Positions 53,084 to 62,152 of a stretch of 64,000 nucleotides of DNA are shown here, one piece after another. The notes under the pieces are model-generated. The model saw nothing but the letters and a program-made list of their open reading frames with translations, was not told the origin of the DNA and did not search any database. Each line of letters opens with the position of its first letter. Position 1 is the stretch's first letter. The translations under genes were made by a program, and so were the position numbers. The stretch is from Pseudomonas lalkuanensis (GTDB lineage Bacteria > Pseudomonadota > Gammaproteobacteria > Pseudomonadales > Pseudomonadaceae): assembly GCF_008807375.1 (NCBI RefSeq), contig NZ_CP043311.1:2584001-2648000 (forward strand), written 5' to 3'.

Positions 53084-54952
53084 TCAGCGTTGCGCGGTCT
53101 TGTCCCAGCTCGGCAGCTTGAACACCCAGAAGGAACCGCCCTGGGCCACCGGTTTGGTCAGGTCGGCCATGTCGCCGCCCCACAGCGGTACTGCTCCGCC
53201 ATAGCCAACGGTCACGCCGATGTACTGCTCGCCGTCCTGTTCCCAGGTGATCGGCGGGGAGACGATGCCGCTGCCGGTCTGGAACTTCCACAGTTCCTTG
53301 CCGGTCTTGGCGTCGAAGGCCTTGAAGAAACCATCGCCGGTACCGGTGAACACCAGGTTGCCCTTGGTGGCCAGCACGCCGGCCCACAGCGGCAGGCGCT
53401 CCTTGTGCTCCCAGACCACCTTGCCGGTGGTGGGGTTCATGGCGCGCAGGATGCCGACGTGGTCGTCATACATGCGCTTGATGCGGAAGCCCTGGCCGAG
53501 GTACGCGGAGCCCTTCTTGTAGGCCACTTCCTCGGTCCAGTAGTCCTCCTTCCAGTGGTTGGCCGGCACATAGAACAGGCCGGTGTCCTGGCTGTAGGCC
53601 ATGGGGTTCCAGTTCTTGCCGCCGAGGAAGGGCGGCGAGACTTCCACCGCCTTGCCGTGCTTCTGGCCGGGCTCCGGCAGCGGCGGACGCTGGCCGGGGT
53701 TCTCCACTGGGCGGCCGGTTTTCAGGTCGATGTGGCTGGCCCAGGTGATGTTGTCGACGAAGGGGAAGGCGTTCTGCAGCTTGCCGTTGCTGCGATCCAC
53801 CACATAGAAGAAGCCGTTGCGGTCAGCGTGGGCGGTGGCCGGCACGGTCTTGCCGTCCTTGTTCTTGTAGTCGAACAGCACCAGTTCGTTGTTGCCGGAG
53901 AAGTCCCAGGCATCGTTGGGGGTGTGCTGGTAGAACCACTTCACTTCGCCGGTGCTCGGGTCCACGCCGACCTGGCCGGAGGTGTAGAGGCTGTCGTAGT
54001 CCTTCGGCTCGCCGCCGTCCGCGGTGCGCGCCCAGCCGTTCCAGGGCGCGGGGTTGCCGGCGCCGACGATGATGGTGTTGGTCGCCGGGTCGAAGCTCGC
54101 GCTCTGCCAGGGGGCGCCGCCGCCGTGGCTCCAGGCTTCCTTCTTGCCGCTGGGGTGGTTCTTGTCGTCCGGCCAGGAGGGCGCCTTGATGTCGCCGGTG
54201 GGCGTGCTCTCCTTGCCGTTCAGACGGCCCATGTGGCCTTCCACGAAGGGGCGCATCCAGACTTCTTCACCGGTGTCGGGATCGCGGGCGTAGAGCTGGC
54301 CGACCACGCCGAACTCGTCACCGGAGCTGCCGTGGATCAGCAGCACCTTGCCGGTCTTCTGGTCCTTCACGATGGTCGGGGCGCCGGTCATGGTGTAGCC
54401 GGCGCCGTGGTCGCCGAACTTCTTGTTCCAGACCACCTTGCCGGTCTTCTTGTCCAGGGCGACCACGCGGGCGTCCAGGGTGCCGAAGTAGATCTTGTCG
54501 CCGTAGATTGCAGCACCCCGGTTGACTACGTCGCAGCAGGGGCGGATGTCGTCGGGCAGGCGGTGGTTGTAGGTCCACAGACGCTGGCCGGTCTTGGCGT
54601 CGAGGGCGAAGACGCGGGAATAGGAGGCCGTGACGTAGATCACCCCGTCGCTGACGATGGCCTGGGACTCCTGGCCGCGCTGTTTCTCGTCGCCGAAGGA
54701 GAAGGACCAGGCCGGGGCCAGCTTGAACACGTTGTCGGCGTTGACCTGGGCCAGCGGACTCCAGCGCTGGGCGTTGGTGCCCAGGCCGTACTGCAGCACG
54801 TCGCCGGTGGTCTGGTGGTCGTTGGCGATGTCGTCCCAGGTGACGTTCTTGGCGAAGGCACCGCCGGCAGCGGCCAGGCCGCCCACCAGCAGCAGGCAGC
54901 GGATGGCGGTGGAAAGCGGGCTGGCAGGAGAGGGTAGCGATCTTGTTGTCAT
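53084..54952 (-). CDS. pedE: Calcium-type PQQ-dependent alcohol dehydrogenase PedE/ExaA
   Basis: The 622-residue periplasmic enzyme has a signal cleaved after Ala34, an eight-bladed propeller with tryptophan-docking motifs (for example [11 protein letters not shown]), the disulfide Cys139-Cys140 (IRPCCDVV) that stacks on PQQ, and the catalytic base Asp350 in [11 protein letters not shown]. Residue 352 is Ser, so the extra lanthanide ligand is missing and calcium is the expected metal. It oxidises ethanol and other primary alcohols and passes electrons to the cytochrome c encoded nearby. The ATG at 54952 gives the length of P. aeruginosa ExaA; in-frame ATGs upstream are less likely. Confidence 0.93.
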   Translation of the reverse strand: MTTRSLPSPASPLSTAIRCLLLVGGLAAAGGAFAKNVTWDDIANDHQTTGDVLQYGLGTNAQRWSPLAQVNADNVFKLAPAWSFSFGDEKQRGQESQAIVSDGVIYVTASYSRVFALDAKTGQRLWTYNHRLPDDIRPCCDVVNRGAAIYGDKIYFGTLDARVVALDKKTGKVVWNKKFGDHGAGYTMTGAPTIVKDQKTGKVLLIHGSSGDEFGVVGQLYARDPDTGEEVWMRPFVEGHMGRLNGKESTPTGDIKAPSWPDDKNHPSGKKEAWSHGGGAPWQSASFDPATNTIIVGAGNPAPWNGWARTADGGEPKDYDSLYTSGQVGVDPSTGEVKWFYQHTPNDAWDFSGNNELVLFDYKNKDGKTVPATAHADRNGFFYVVDRSNGKLQNAFPFVDNITWASHIDLKTGRPVENPGQRPPLPEPGQKHGKAVEVSPPFLGGKNWNPMAYSQDTGLFYVPANHWKEDYWTEEVAYKKGSAYLGQGFRIKRMYDDHVGILRAMNPTTGKVVWEHKERLPLWAGVLATKGNLVFTGTGDGFFKAFDAKTGKELWKFQTGSGIVSPPITWEQDGEQYIGVTVGYGGAVPLWGGDMADLTKPVAQGGSFWVFKLPSWDKTAQR

Positions 54953-55179
54953 GGTTGCGATTCCCATAGTCGTTGGATACGGGGCCATCTGCTGGCCCGG
55001 CGTCTGGAATGTTGGGATTCGCGCATTCGGCTCGATACGGAAAAGCTCCCGCGCAAGCCGGGAAAACTTCCCAGTGCCCCCATGACTTGGCACTGCTGCG
55101 AAAGCGCCTGCCGCTACCTCCCGGGGAGCTACTACCGAGGGGTATGCAGGCACAGGCGACCAAGGTACCGCCCGGCCGC

Positions 55180-55192
55180 TACCAAGGTAGTA
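55180..55192. promoter_or_regulatory. TACCAAnGnAGTA motif, copy 3
   Basis: TACCAAGGTAGTA, identical to copy 2, between pedE (227 bases away) and the tiny ORF at 55255 (62 bases away). Twenty-three bases downstream comes TAGCATGAC. A diverged copy, TACCGAGGGGTAT, lies at 55133-55145, nearer to pedE. Confidence 0.75.
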
Positions 55193-55254
55193 AAGCCAGC
55201 CGGGGCGCCTGGCCCTAGCATGACGGGCACAGGAACCTTCAAGGGGATTGCGCC

Positions 55255-55407
55255 ATGGTCATCGTCAAGCATCTCCTGCTGCCGCTACTGGTGCTCTACT
55301 GTGTGCTCGAATTCGAGCTCGCCAGGGCGTCCAGCGACCTGGTCCACGACAGCCTCCATTCGCCGAACCTGAACCTTTCCCTCCCGGTGTATGTCAAGGC
55401 CCGCTGA
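55255..55407 (+). CDS. Tiny membrane protein, 50 residues (KHLLLPLL family)
   Basis: The frame starts [20 protein letters not shown] and continues with a polar tail ending [17 protein letters not shown] lies nine bases before the ATG, and a strong hairpin follows the stop. The first 20 residues share KHLLLPLL and the same hydrophobic pattern with the 44-residue ORF at 50136-50270. One membrane segment is predicted. It stands as a separate transcription unit between pedE and pedF, so it is unlikely to be just a leader peptide. Family unknown. Confidence 0.65.
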   Translation: MVIVKHLLLPLLVLYCVLEFELARASSDLVHDSLHSPNLNLSLPVYVKAR

Positions 55408-55437
55408 ACCGCCTGAAGCTGTTCACCGCTCACGCAA

Positions 55438-55479
55438 GAACGCCGCTTGTCCCTCACCGGGTAAGCGGCGTTCCTGCTT
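55438..55479 (+). terminator. Terminator of the tiny ORF
   Basis: An 11-base stem GAACGCCGCTT/AAGCGGCGTTC with a 14-base loop is followed by CTGCTTTCT, 30 bases after the stop of the 50-residue ORF. Confidence 0.75.
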
Positions 55480-55498
55480 TCTGCACCGGGGAAACGTT

Positions 55499-55566
55499 GT
55501 AGGAGTCCGTTTGCTGGCGAATGGGTGATCTCCCGGAAAGCTTCGCGAGCAGAGCTCGCTCCTACA
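55499..55566. repeat. REP pair, GTAGGAG subtype
   Basis: Inverted GTAGGAGTCCGTTTGCTGGCGAA and TTCGCGAGCAGAGCTCGCTCCTAC elements, a subtype different from the GTGGGAGCGAATTC family, between the tiny ORF and pedF. Confidence 0.7.
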
Positions 55567-55615
55567 CCCGTTGGCGACAACTTCGCGTCTTTCGTTCGGC
55601 TCCACTCGCATTACT

Positions 55616-55628
55616 ACCAAGGGAGTAG
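55616..55628. promoter_or_regulatory. TACCAAnGnAGTA motif, copy 4
   Basis: TACCAAGGGAGTA, preceded by ATTAC and followed by GGCC, 106 bases upstream of the cytochrome c gene start. Confidence 0.7.
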
Positions 55629-55734
55629 GCCGCGACCACCAAAGCAGCATTCGGCCTTCGGTGGGGGCTTCTTACCATTTCCTCACAGCGCCTCTCCGGG
55701 GCGCCGCCTTGCACAGCTAATGAGGATGTATGTG

Positions 55735-56172
55735 ATGAACAAGAACAGCGCACTGCGCGGCCTCGCATTCCTGGCCGGCCTGACCCTCAGCGGAATCGTC
55801 CTGGCTCACGGTGACGTGGTGCCCCAGGCAGTGAACACCGAAGGCCTGGAGCAGTTGGGCAAGGAATGGCGCGATGAAAACCCCTATCGCGCGCCGTACG
55901 AAAATCACGACCTGGCCGTTGAAATCGGTTCATCCGCCTACAACCAGAATTGTGCGCGCTGCCACGGCCTGGAGGCCAAGTCCGGCGGTATCGCGCCCGA
56001 CCTGCGCTACCTGGAAACCGACGCCAGCGGCGATGAGTGGTTCAAGGAGCGGGTCATCAACGGTGCGGTGCGCGACGGCGCGGTGTACATGCCGAAGATG
56101 GCCGACTTCCTCAGCCAGGAAGCCCTCTGGGCCATCCGCACCTACCTGGAAAGCGTGCACGTGGACGAGTGA
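55735..56172 (+). CDS. pedF: Cytochrome c of the quinoprotein system (PedF/cytochrome c550-like)
   Basis: The 145-residue protein has a Sec signal (to about residue 24) and one c-type haem site CARCH (Cys73, Cys76, His77). A probable axial Met is in VYMPKMADF. It accepts electrons from the PQQ alcohol dehydrogenases in the periplasm. In-frame ATGs at 55720 and 55735 compete; I prefer 55735, since TGAGGA then lies at a normal distance and the signal begins MNKNSALRG. Five bases separate it from pedG. Confidence 0.9.
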   Translation: MNKNSALRGLAFLAGLTLSGIVLAHGDVVPQAVNTEGLEQLGKEWRDENPYRAPYENHDLAVEIGSSAYNQNCARCHGLEAKSGGIAPDLRYLETDASGDEWFKERVINGAVRDGAVYMPKMADFLSQEALWAIRTYLESVHVDE

Positions 56173-56177
56173 TCGCC

Positions 56178-57056
56178 ATGCGCCTGCTGGTTCTGCTGTG
56201 CTGGCTGCTGTGCCTGCCCCTGGCGCAGGCACAGGTGCGCCCCTTTGACGACATCGTCGATTCGGGCGTGCTGCGGGTGGCCGTCTACGAGAACTTCGCG
56301 CCCTACAGCTTCAAGGAAGACGGCAAGGCGCGCGGAGTGGATATCGACCTTGCCAATGCCCTGGCCGAGGGGCTCGGGCTGAAGCTGGAACTGCTCTGGG
56401 TCACGCCGGGCGAGCGGCTTGACGATGACTTGCGCAACTTCATCTGGAAGGGGCACTACATGCGCCCCGGCGTGCTCGCCGATGTGATGCTGCGGGTGCC
56501 TTACGACCGCGACTACTCGCAGAAGCGCAACGACGTGGGCGAGCTGGCCAACGAACAGGTGGTGATGTTCGCTCCCTACCAGCGCGAGCGCTGGCAGGTG
56601 GCCTACGACAGCCGGCGCCTGCCGGAGGTGCCGAGCATCGGCGTGTTCCAGTTCCATCCCATTGGCGTGGAGCTGGAGAGCGTGCCGTCCTTCTACCTCA
56701 CCTCGGTGTTCGCCGGGCGCCTGGCGCGCAATGCCCATCACTACCCGGGGCCGGCAGCGGCCTTCGACGGCATGCGCAAGGGCGAGGTGGACGCGGTGAT
56801 GGCCTTGCGCGGGGAGCTGGACTGGCTGGAATACCAGGCCCGCGACCCGCAGATCCTCAATGCCGACAACACCTATCCCAACCTCGGCCGTCCCGAATGG
56901 GACATCGGCATGGCGGTGCATGAGAGCAATCGCCAGCTCGCCAACGCGGTGGAAGAAACCCTCGACGCCATGGTGCGCGACGGCCGCATGGCAAAGCTCT
57001 ACGCCGCCTACGGCCTGCGCTACGAGTTGCCGGGGCTCTATCAGGACGTTCAATAG
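56178..57056 (+). CDS. pedG: Quinoprotein-associated periplasmic binding protein (PedG/MxaJ-XoxJ-like)
   Basis: The 292-residue exported protein (signal MRLLVLLCWLLCLPLAQA) has a type II solute-binding fold (VLRVAVYENFAPYSFKEDGKARGVDIDLANALAEGLG, GMRKGEVDAVMALRGELDW, WDIGMAVHESNRQLANAVEETL). Proteins of this family accompany quinoprotein dehydrogenases and, by analogy with XoxJ/MxaJ, may help assemble or activate them, not transport a solute. It is in an operon with the cytochrome and the next two genes. Confidence 0.87.
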   Translation: MRLLVLLCWLLCLPLAQAQVRPFDDIVDSGVLRVAVYENFAPYSFKEDGKARGVDIDLANALAEGLGLKLELLWVTPGERLDDDLRNFIWKGHYMRPGVLADVMLRVPYDRDYSQKRNDVGELANEQVVMFAPYQRERWQVAYDSRRLPEVPSIGVFQFHPIGVELESVPSFYLTSVFAGRLARNAHHYPGPAAAFDGMRKGEVDAVMALRGELDWLEYQARDPQILNADNTYPNLGRPEWDIGMAVHESNRQLANAVEETLDAMVRDGRMAKLYAAYGLRYELPGLYQDVQ

Positions 57057-57069
57057 CCGGAGGTGCGGG

Positions 57070-57819
57070 ATGCACAGGCGTTCGTTGCTGCTGTTGGGGT
57101 TGCTCGGGGCCAGCGCGCCGCTGCTGGGCGCCGGCCAGGACCCGGTGGAATCGGTCATGTGGGACTACTTCCACCAGCGGATTCTCGCCGGCCAGCCCTT
57201 CGTTCATGACCCCAGGGTGGTGCTGGAAGCGCCGCCGTTCGCCGAGGATTCGCGCCAGGTGCCGATCCAGGTGGATGCCCGTGCCTATGCCGGGCAGGTG
57301 GTGAAGATCATGGCCTGGGCCGAGCTCAACCCGATTCCGCAGATCTTCATCTTCCAGCCCGGCGAGCGGGTGGCGCCGTTGCTGGCCATCCGCATCCGCG
57401 TCGAGCAGGCTACACCCATCCGCGCCGCCGTGCTGACCCGCGACGGCCTCTGGCATATCGGCTCCACCCGCGTCGATGCGGCCGGCGGTGGCTGCACTGC
57501 GCCGAGCGTGGTACGCGCCCAGGCCGGCTGGGAAGATCGCCTGGGCCAGGTCCACGGTGGCCGCTTCCCCCAGGGCGAGGGCAACCGCCTGCGCATGCGC
57601 ATCGATCACCCCATGGACAACGGCCTGGTGGGCGGCATCCCCGAGTTCTTCCTCAACCAGGCTGAACTGCGTGATGCCGGCGGCCAGGTACTGGCCAGCC
57701 TCGAACTGTTCCCGGCGGTGAGCGAGAACCCCACCATCAGCCTGGAACTGCAGGGCGGTGGCGAGGCGCGGCTGTGGCTTCGGGACAACAACGGCAACGA
57801 GTTCGAGGCCAGCTTCTAA
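57070..57819 (+). CDS. Quinoprotein-associated SoxYZ-like carrier protein
   Basis: The 249-residue exported protein (signal MHRRSLLLLGLLGASAPLLG) has a SoxY-like first half with GGGCTAPS, the cysteine-bearing carrier motif, and a SoxZ-like second half (RLRMRIDHPMDNGLVGGIPEFFLNQAELRDAGG). It is a natural fusion of the two sulfur-carrier folds found beside quinoprotein dehydrogenases. Its cargo is unknown. GGAGGTG precedes the ATG, and the metallohydrolase gene starts nine bases after the stop. Confidence 0.88.
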   Translation: MHRRSLLLLGLLGASAPLLGAGQDPVESVMWDYFHQRILAGQPFVHDPRVVLEAPPFAEDSRQVPIQVDARAYAGQVVKIMAWAELNPIPQIFIFQPGERVAPLLAIRIRVEQATPIRAAVLTRDGLWHIGSTRVDAAGGGCTAPSVVRAQAGWEDRLGQVHGGRFPQGEGNRLRMRIDHPMDNGLVGGIPEFFLNQAELRDAGGQVLASLELFPAVSENPTISLELQGGGEARLWLRDNNGNEFEASF

Positions 57820-57828
57820 GGAGGGACC

Positions 57829-58764
57829 ATGCGCCTGATCGCCCTGTTACTGGCCTGCGTCGCCATCACCGTCCACGCGGGCCAGGACTACCAGCTCAGC
57901 CCCAGGCAGATCGCCGAGGGCACCTGGCTGCTGGAAGGCAGCACCGACAACTTCGCCAAGGCCAATGGCGGCAACATCGTCAACACCGGTTTCATCGTCA
58001 CCGATGCGGGCGTCGTGGTGATCGATACCGGGCCGTCCCGGGCCTACGGCGAAGCCATGCGCCGCGCCATCACCGCCGTCACCGACAAGCCTGTGGCCCT
58101 GGTGCTGCTGACCCACCATCACCCGGACCATGTGCTGGGCAACCAGGCCTTCAGCGACCTGCCCATCGCCGCCCTGGCTGGTACGCGCAAGCTGCTGGAC
58201 GAGCAGGGCGACGCCATGGCGGAGAACATGTACCGGCTGGTCGGCGACTGGATGCGCGGTACCGAAGTACTGTTGCCGAGCCAGACCCTGGAGCCGGGCG
58301 TGCGTGAAATCGGTGGCCATCGCCTACGTCTGCTGGGCCTGCGCGGCCACACCGGCGCCGACCTCGCAGTGCTGGACGAACGCACCGGCGTGCTCTTCGC
58401 CGGCGACCTGGTGTTCTACCAGCGCGCCCTGACCACCCCCAACAGCCCCGGCCTGGAGGCCTGGCTGGCGGATATCGACAGCCTTGAAGCGCAACCCTGG
58501 AAGGTCCTGGTGCCCGGCCACGGCCCCATCAGCCAGGACAGCGCGCCCTTCGCGCAGATGCGCGACTACCTGGGCTGGCTGGACGGCTTGCTGAAGGAGG
58601 CGGCGGGGAGGGGCGAGGACATGAACGAGGTCATCCGCGCCCCGATCCCCCAGCGCTTCGCGTCAGTGAACCTGAGCCGCTACGAGCTGATCCGCACGGT
58701 CAGCCACCTCTACCCGAAGTACGAGTTGGCGCGGATGCCAAGGGTGGATGGCGCGGAGCAGTAA
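57829..58764 (+). CDS. Quinoprotein relay system zinc metallohydrolase
   Basis: The 311-residue exported protein (signal MRLIALLLACVAITVHA) is a metallo-beta-lactamase-fold hydrolase with the zinc motif HHHPDH (residues 96-101), a later His in GLRGHTGADLAVL, Asp in FAGDLVFY and His in VLVPGHGP. The subfamily occurs with SoxYZ-like carriers and PQQ dehydrogenases. It may release a group from the carrier, but that is conjecture. It is the last gene of the pedFG operon, followed by a REP pair. Confidence 0.88.
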   Translation: MRLIALLLACVAITVHAGQDYQLSPRQIAEGTWLLEGSTDNFAKANGGNIVNTGFIVTDAGVVVIDTGPSRAYGEAMRRAITAVTDKPVALVLLTHHHPDHVLGNQAFSDLPIAALAGTRKLLDEQGDAMAENMYRLVGDWMRGTEVLLPSQTLEPGVREIGGHRLRLLGLRGHTGADLAVLDERTGVLFAGDLVFYQRALTTPNSPGLEAWLADIDSLEAQPWKVLVPGHGPISQDSAPFAQMRDYLGWLDGLLKEAAGRGEDMNEVIRAPIPQRFASVNLSRYELIRTVSHLYPKYELARMPRVDGAEQ

Positions 58765-58773
58765 CAGCAACCC

Positions 58774-58869
58774 GTGGGGGCGAATTCATTCGCTAAGGGC
58801 GGCGTGGCTGCCCCTGGACAGATCGAGGGGCGAACCTGTGGTCCGCTCGGCGATTGAAATCGCCCCCAC
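58774..58869. repeat. REP pair after the metallohydrolase
   Basis: Inverted GTGGGGGCGAATTCATTCGC and GCGATTGAAATCGCCCCCAC copies, again of two subtypes, flank a spacer. It separates the pedFG operon from the convergent permease gene. Confidence 0.85.
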
Positions 58870-58951
58870 AAGATCGATCCACCTGCCCGCAGGGTGGTCC
58901 GGGCGGCGCTCCGCTTCAGGCCACAGTGCCAACACCGGGATCGGTGCGGTG

Positions 58952-59965
58952 TTACACCAGCTCCGCGTGCTTCAGCTCGCTCTTCAGGTAGGCGTAGTAG
59001 ATCGGCGCCGCCACCAGCCCCTGCAGACCGAAGATCGCCTCGAACGCCAGCATGGCCAGCAACAGTTCCCAGGCCCGGGCGCTGATCTGGCCGCCGACGA
59101 TGCGGGCGTTGAGGAAGTATTCCAGCTTGTGGATGGCTATCAGATAGCCCAGAGCGCCGACCGCCACCCAGAGGGACACCGAGAAGCCGGCGATGAAGAT
59201 CAGGGTGTTGGACATCAGGTTGCCGATCACCGGCAGCAGGCCAAGCAGGAAGGTCAGCAGGATCAGGACCTTGGTCAGCGGCAGGTGGATGTCCATCAAC
59301 GGCAGCACTACGGCAAGGAAGATGCCGGTGAGGGTGGTGTTGACCAGGGAAATCTTGATCTGCGCGAAGACGATGTTGCGGAAGGCGGTGACCAGCAGGG
59401 CCATGCGTTCCAGCAGCACGCGGCTGAGCGGGCGCAGGGTCTCGAAGTTGGGAATGGGCTGCAGCGCGATGATGGCGCCGAGGATCATGCCGATCAGCAT
59501 GGTCACGAAGGTGTGCGCCGCCCCCTTGCCCAGCAGTTGCAGTTGGCCGACGTGGGCGCGCAGCCAGTCCATGAGCTCGCGGCGCAGGTCGTCGGCGCTG
59601 GCGGGCAGGTAGTTCTCGACGGACGCCGGAAGCTGTGCCCGGGCCTGTTCGGTGAGGGTGATGAACTTCTCCAGCAGCTGACCGGGGTTGTGCACTTCCT
59701 GCATGACCACTCCGGCGATCCACACGAAGAACAGCGACAACAGGCTGACCACCAGGGTGCCCAGCAGCGCCACGGCCAGCCAGCGCGCGCGGCGGCCGCC
59801 GGGGATCACCGGCTGCAGGCGGGGTGCCAGGGTGATGACCAGTTCATAGACAAGCAATCCCGACAGCAGGGAAGGCAGGAGCCGGAAGGGCAGTACCAGC
59901 AGGAGGCCGAGAAGGACGATGGCCCAGCTGGCCAGGAGCAGTTGACGATCACTGAAGACTTGCAT
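58952..59965 (-). CDS. AI-2E-family membrane transporter
   Basis: The 337-residue protein has seven or eight transmembrane helices and the AI-2E family blocks FVTMLIGMILGAIIALQPIPNFE and LILLTFLLGLLPVIGNLMSNTLIFIAG. Family members export small molecules or act as ion antiporters; the AI-2 assignment does not hold for most. The ATG at 59965 is chosen by family alignment from memory, and upstream frame to 60031 is unlikely. It is on the opposite strand to pedH, sharing a 227-base promoter region that carries a motif copy. Confidence 0.83.
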   Translation of the reverse strand: MQVFSDRQLLLASWAIVLLGLLLVLPFRLLPSLLSGLLVYELVITLAPRLQPVIPGGRRARWLAVALLGTLVVSLLSLFFVWIAGVVMQEVHNPGQLLEKFITLTEQARAQLPASVENYLPASADDLRRELMDWLRAHVGQLQLLGKGAAHTFVTMLIGMILGAIIALQPIPNFETLRPLSRVLLERMALLVTAFRNIVFAQIKISLVNTTLTGIFLAVVLPLMDIHLPLTKVLILLTFLLGLLPVIGNLMSNTLIFIAGFSVSLWVAVGALGYLIAIHKLEYFLNARIVGGQISARAWELLLAMLAFEAIFGLQGLVAAPIYYAYLKSELKHAELV

Positions 59966-60068
59966 AGGTCCCGGGGCATTGGAGTGTGAAGCAGGGGCGG
60001 CAGTCTGCCAGTGGAAGCCGCCGCCGCACAATCGGCAGCTGAAGTATGCGGGGGAATGGCGGTATTGC

Positions 60069-60081
60069 TACCAACGGAGTA
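60069..60081. promoter_or_regulatory. TACCAAnGnAGTA motif, copy 5
   Basis: TACCAACGGAGTA, followed by GGAAAAT, 111 bases upstream of pedH and 103 bases from the divergent permease start. Confidence 0.7.
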
Positions 60082-60192
60082 GGAAAATCCGCACTGCGTT
60101 CAATTGTTGGCCTCAGCTGGCAAACCAAGAATTTGCGGCAGACCGGGAAATTTTCCCGGATCACAACAACAAGCCCGCAGAGGTAGCCGCTA

Positions 60193-61977
60193 ATGAAGCT
60201 CGCCACACCCAACCAGCCTTTCGCCCGGACGCTGCTGTGCGTCGCCATGGCGCTGTCCAGCAGCCTGGCCCTGGCCGGAGTCACCGACCAGGAAATCCTC
60301 GATGACGCCAAATCCACCGACCAGGTGGTGACCAATGGCCTGGGCCTGCAAGGCCAGCGCTACAGCACCCTGGAGGCCCTCAACAGCGGCAACGTGCAGC
60401 AGCTGCGCCCGGTGTGGGCACTGTCCTTCGGTGGCGAGAAGCAGCGTGGCCAGCAGGCCCAGCCGCTGGTGAAGGATGGCGTGATGTACGTTACCGGCTC
60501 CTACTCGCGGGTGTTCGCCGTCGATGCGCGCACCGGCAAGAAGCTCTGGCAATACGACGCCCGCCTGCCCGACGGCATCATGCCCTGCTGCGACGTGATC
60601 AACCGTGGCGTGGCCCTGTACGACGACCTGGTGATCTTCGGCACCCTCGACGCCAAGCTGGTGGCCCTGAACAAGGACACCGGCAAGGTGGTCTGGCGCA
60701 AGACAGTGGCCGACTACAAGGCCGGCTACTCCATCTCCGCCGCGCCGCTGGTGGTCAAGGGCAAGCTGATCACCGGCGTCGCCGGTGGCGAGTTCGGTGT
60801 GGTGGGCAAGATCGAAGCCTACAACCCGAAAAACGGCGAACTGCTCTGGAGCCGTCCGACCGTGGAAGGCCACATGGGCTACGTCTACAAGGACGGCAAG
60901 AAGGTCGAGAACGGCGTCTCCGGTGGCGAAGCCGGCAAGACCTGGCCCGGCGACCTGTGGAAGACCGGTGGCGCCGCCCCCTGGCTGGGCGGCTACTACG
61001 ACCCGGACACCGACACCCTGCTGATCGGCACCGGCAACCCCTCGCCGTGGAACTCCCACCTGCGTCCGGGCGACAACCTCTTCTCCTCCTCGCGGCTGGC
61101 GCTGAATCCGGAAGACGGCTCCATCAAGTGGCACTTCCAGACCACCCCGCACGATGGCTGGGACTTCGATGGTGTCAACGAGCTGGTTTCGTTCGACTAC
61201 AAGGATGGCGGCAAGACCGTGAAGGCCGCGGCCACCGCCGACCGTAACGGCTTCTTCTATGTGCTGGACCGTACCAACGGCAAGTTCATCCGTGGCTTCC
61301 CCTTCGTCGACACCCTGACCTGGGCCAAGGGCCTGGACAAGGAAGGCCGTCCGATCTACGACGACGCCAAGCGTCCGGGCGCACCGGGTGCCGACGGCAA
61401 GCACGGCAGCTCGGTGTTCGTCGCGCCGTCCTTCCTCGGCGGCAAGAACTGGATGCCCATGGCCTACAGCCAGGACACCGGCCTGTTCTATGTGCCTTCC
61501 AACGAGTGGGGCATGGACATGTGGAACGAAAACATCGCCTACAAGAAAGGCGCGGCCTACCTGGGCGCGGGCTTCACCATCAAGCCGCTGAACGAGGATT
61601 ACATCGGTGTGCTGCGCGCCATCGATCCCAAGAGCGGCAAGGAAGTCTGGCGCTACAAGAACTACGCGCCGCTCTGGGGCGGTGTGCTGGCCACCAAGGG
61701 CAACCTGGTGTTCACCGGCAACCCCGAGGGCTTCCTGATGGCCTTCGACGCCAGGACCGGCAAGAAACTCTATGAGTTCAACACCGGTTCCGGCGTGATC
61801 GGCTCACCCATCACTTGGGAAATGGACGGCGAGCAGTACGTTTCCGTGCTGTCCGGCTGGGGTGGTGCTGTACCGCTCTGGGGTGGCGAAGTGGCCAAGC
61901 GCATCAAGGACCTGAACCAGGGCGGCATGCTCTGGACCTTCAAGTTGCCGAAGGCGGAAGCGGTGGCGAAGCGCTGA
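60193..61977 (+). CDS. pedH: Lanthanide-type PQQ-dependent alcohol dehydrogenase PedH
   Basis: The 594-residue exported quinoprotein (signal to about residue 28) has the propeller W-motifs, the PQQ-stacking disulfide Cys132-Cys133 (IMPCCDVI) and the catalytic Asp324 in [11 protein letters not shown]. Asp326, two residues further on, is the extra metal ligand that marks lanthanide-dependent XoxF/PedH enzymes. It is shorter than PedE by 28 residues. Expected activity: oxidation of primary alcohols and aldehydes with La, Ce, Pr or Nd. It sits behind a motif copy and is followed by a terminator hairpin and a REP. Confidence 0.94.
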   Translation: MKLATPNQPFARTLLCVAMALSSSLALAGVTDQEILDDAKSTDQVVTNGLGLQGQRYSTLEALNSGNVQQLRPVWALSFGGEKQRGQQAQPLVKDGVMYVTGSYSRVFAVDARTGKKLWQYDARLPDGIMPCCDVINRGVALYDDLVIFGTLDAKLVALNKDTGKVVWRKTVADYKAGYSISAAPLVVKGKLITGVAGGEFGVVGKIEAYNPKNGELLWSRPTVEGHMGYVYKDGKKVENGVSGGEAGKTWPGDLWKTGGAAPWLGGYYDPDTDTLLIGTGNPSPWNSHLRPGDNLFSSSRLALNPEDGSIKWHFQTTPHDGWDFDGVNELVSFDYKDGGKTVKAAATADRNGFFYVLDRTNGKFIRGFPFVDTLTWAKGLDKEGRPIYDDAKRPGAPGADGKHGSSVFVAPSFLGGKNWMPMAYSQDTGLFYVPSNEWGMDMWNENIAYKKGAAYLGAGFTIKPLNEDYIGVLRAIDPKSGKEVWRYKNYAPLWGGVLATKGNLVFTGNPEGFLMAFDARTGKKLYEFNTGSGVIGSPITWEMDGEQYVSVLSGWGGAVPLWGGEVAKRIKDLNQGGMLWTFKLPKAEAVAKR

Positions 61978-61987
61978 TGCGCTGCAA

Positions 61988-62009
61988 GGCCCGCTCCGGC
62001 GGGCCTTGT
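61988..62009 (+). terminator. Probable terminator of pedH
   Basis: A nine-base stem AAGGCCCGC/GCGGGCCTT with a TCCG loop lies 11 bases after the stop, followed by GTTCATT. The T tract is weak. Confidence 0.7.
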
Positions 62010-62016
62010 TCATTCA

Positions 62017-62060
62017 AGTGGGAGCGAATTCATTCGCCAATGAATTCGCTCCCACTTGGC
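62017..62060. repeat. Perfect 44-base REP palindrome
   Basis: A 20-base arm beginning CAAGTGGGAGCGAA, a CGCC centre and its exact complement form a perfect 20-4-20 inverted repeat of the GTGGGAGCGAATTC family. It is the least decayed copy in the window and lies right after pedH. Confidence 0.92.
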
Positions 62061-62152
62061 TTTACACCTTGGGTTCTACGACCAAGGAACCATGTCCCCA
62101 GATGGCGATTCGCCGCTTAATACCCGGAAACAATGACAACAGGGGACGAGCG

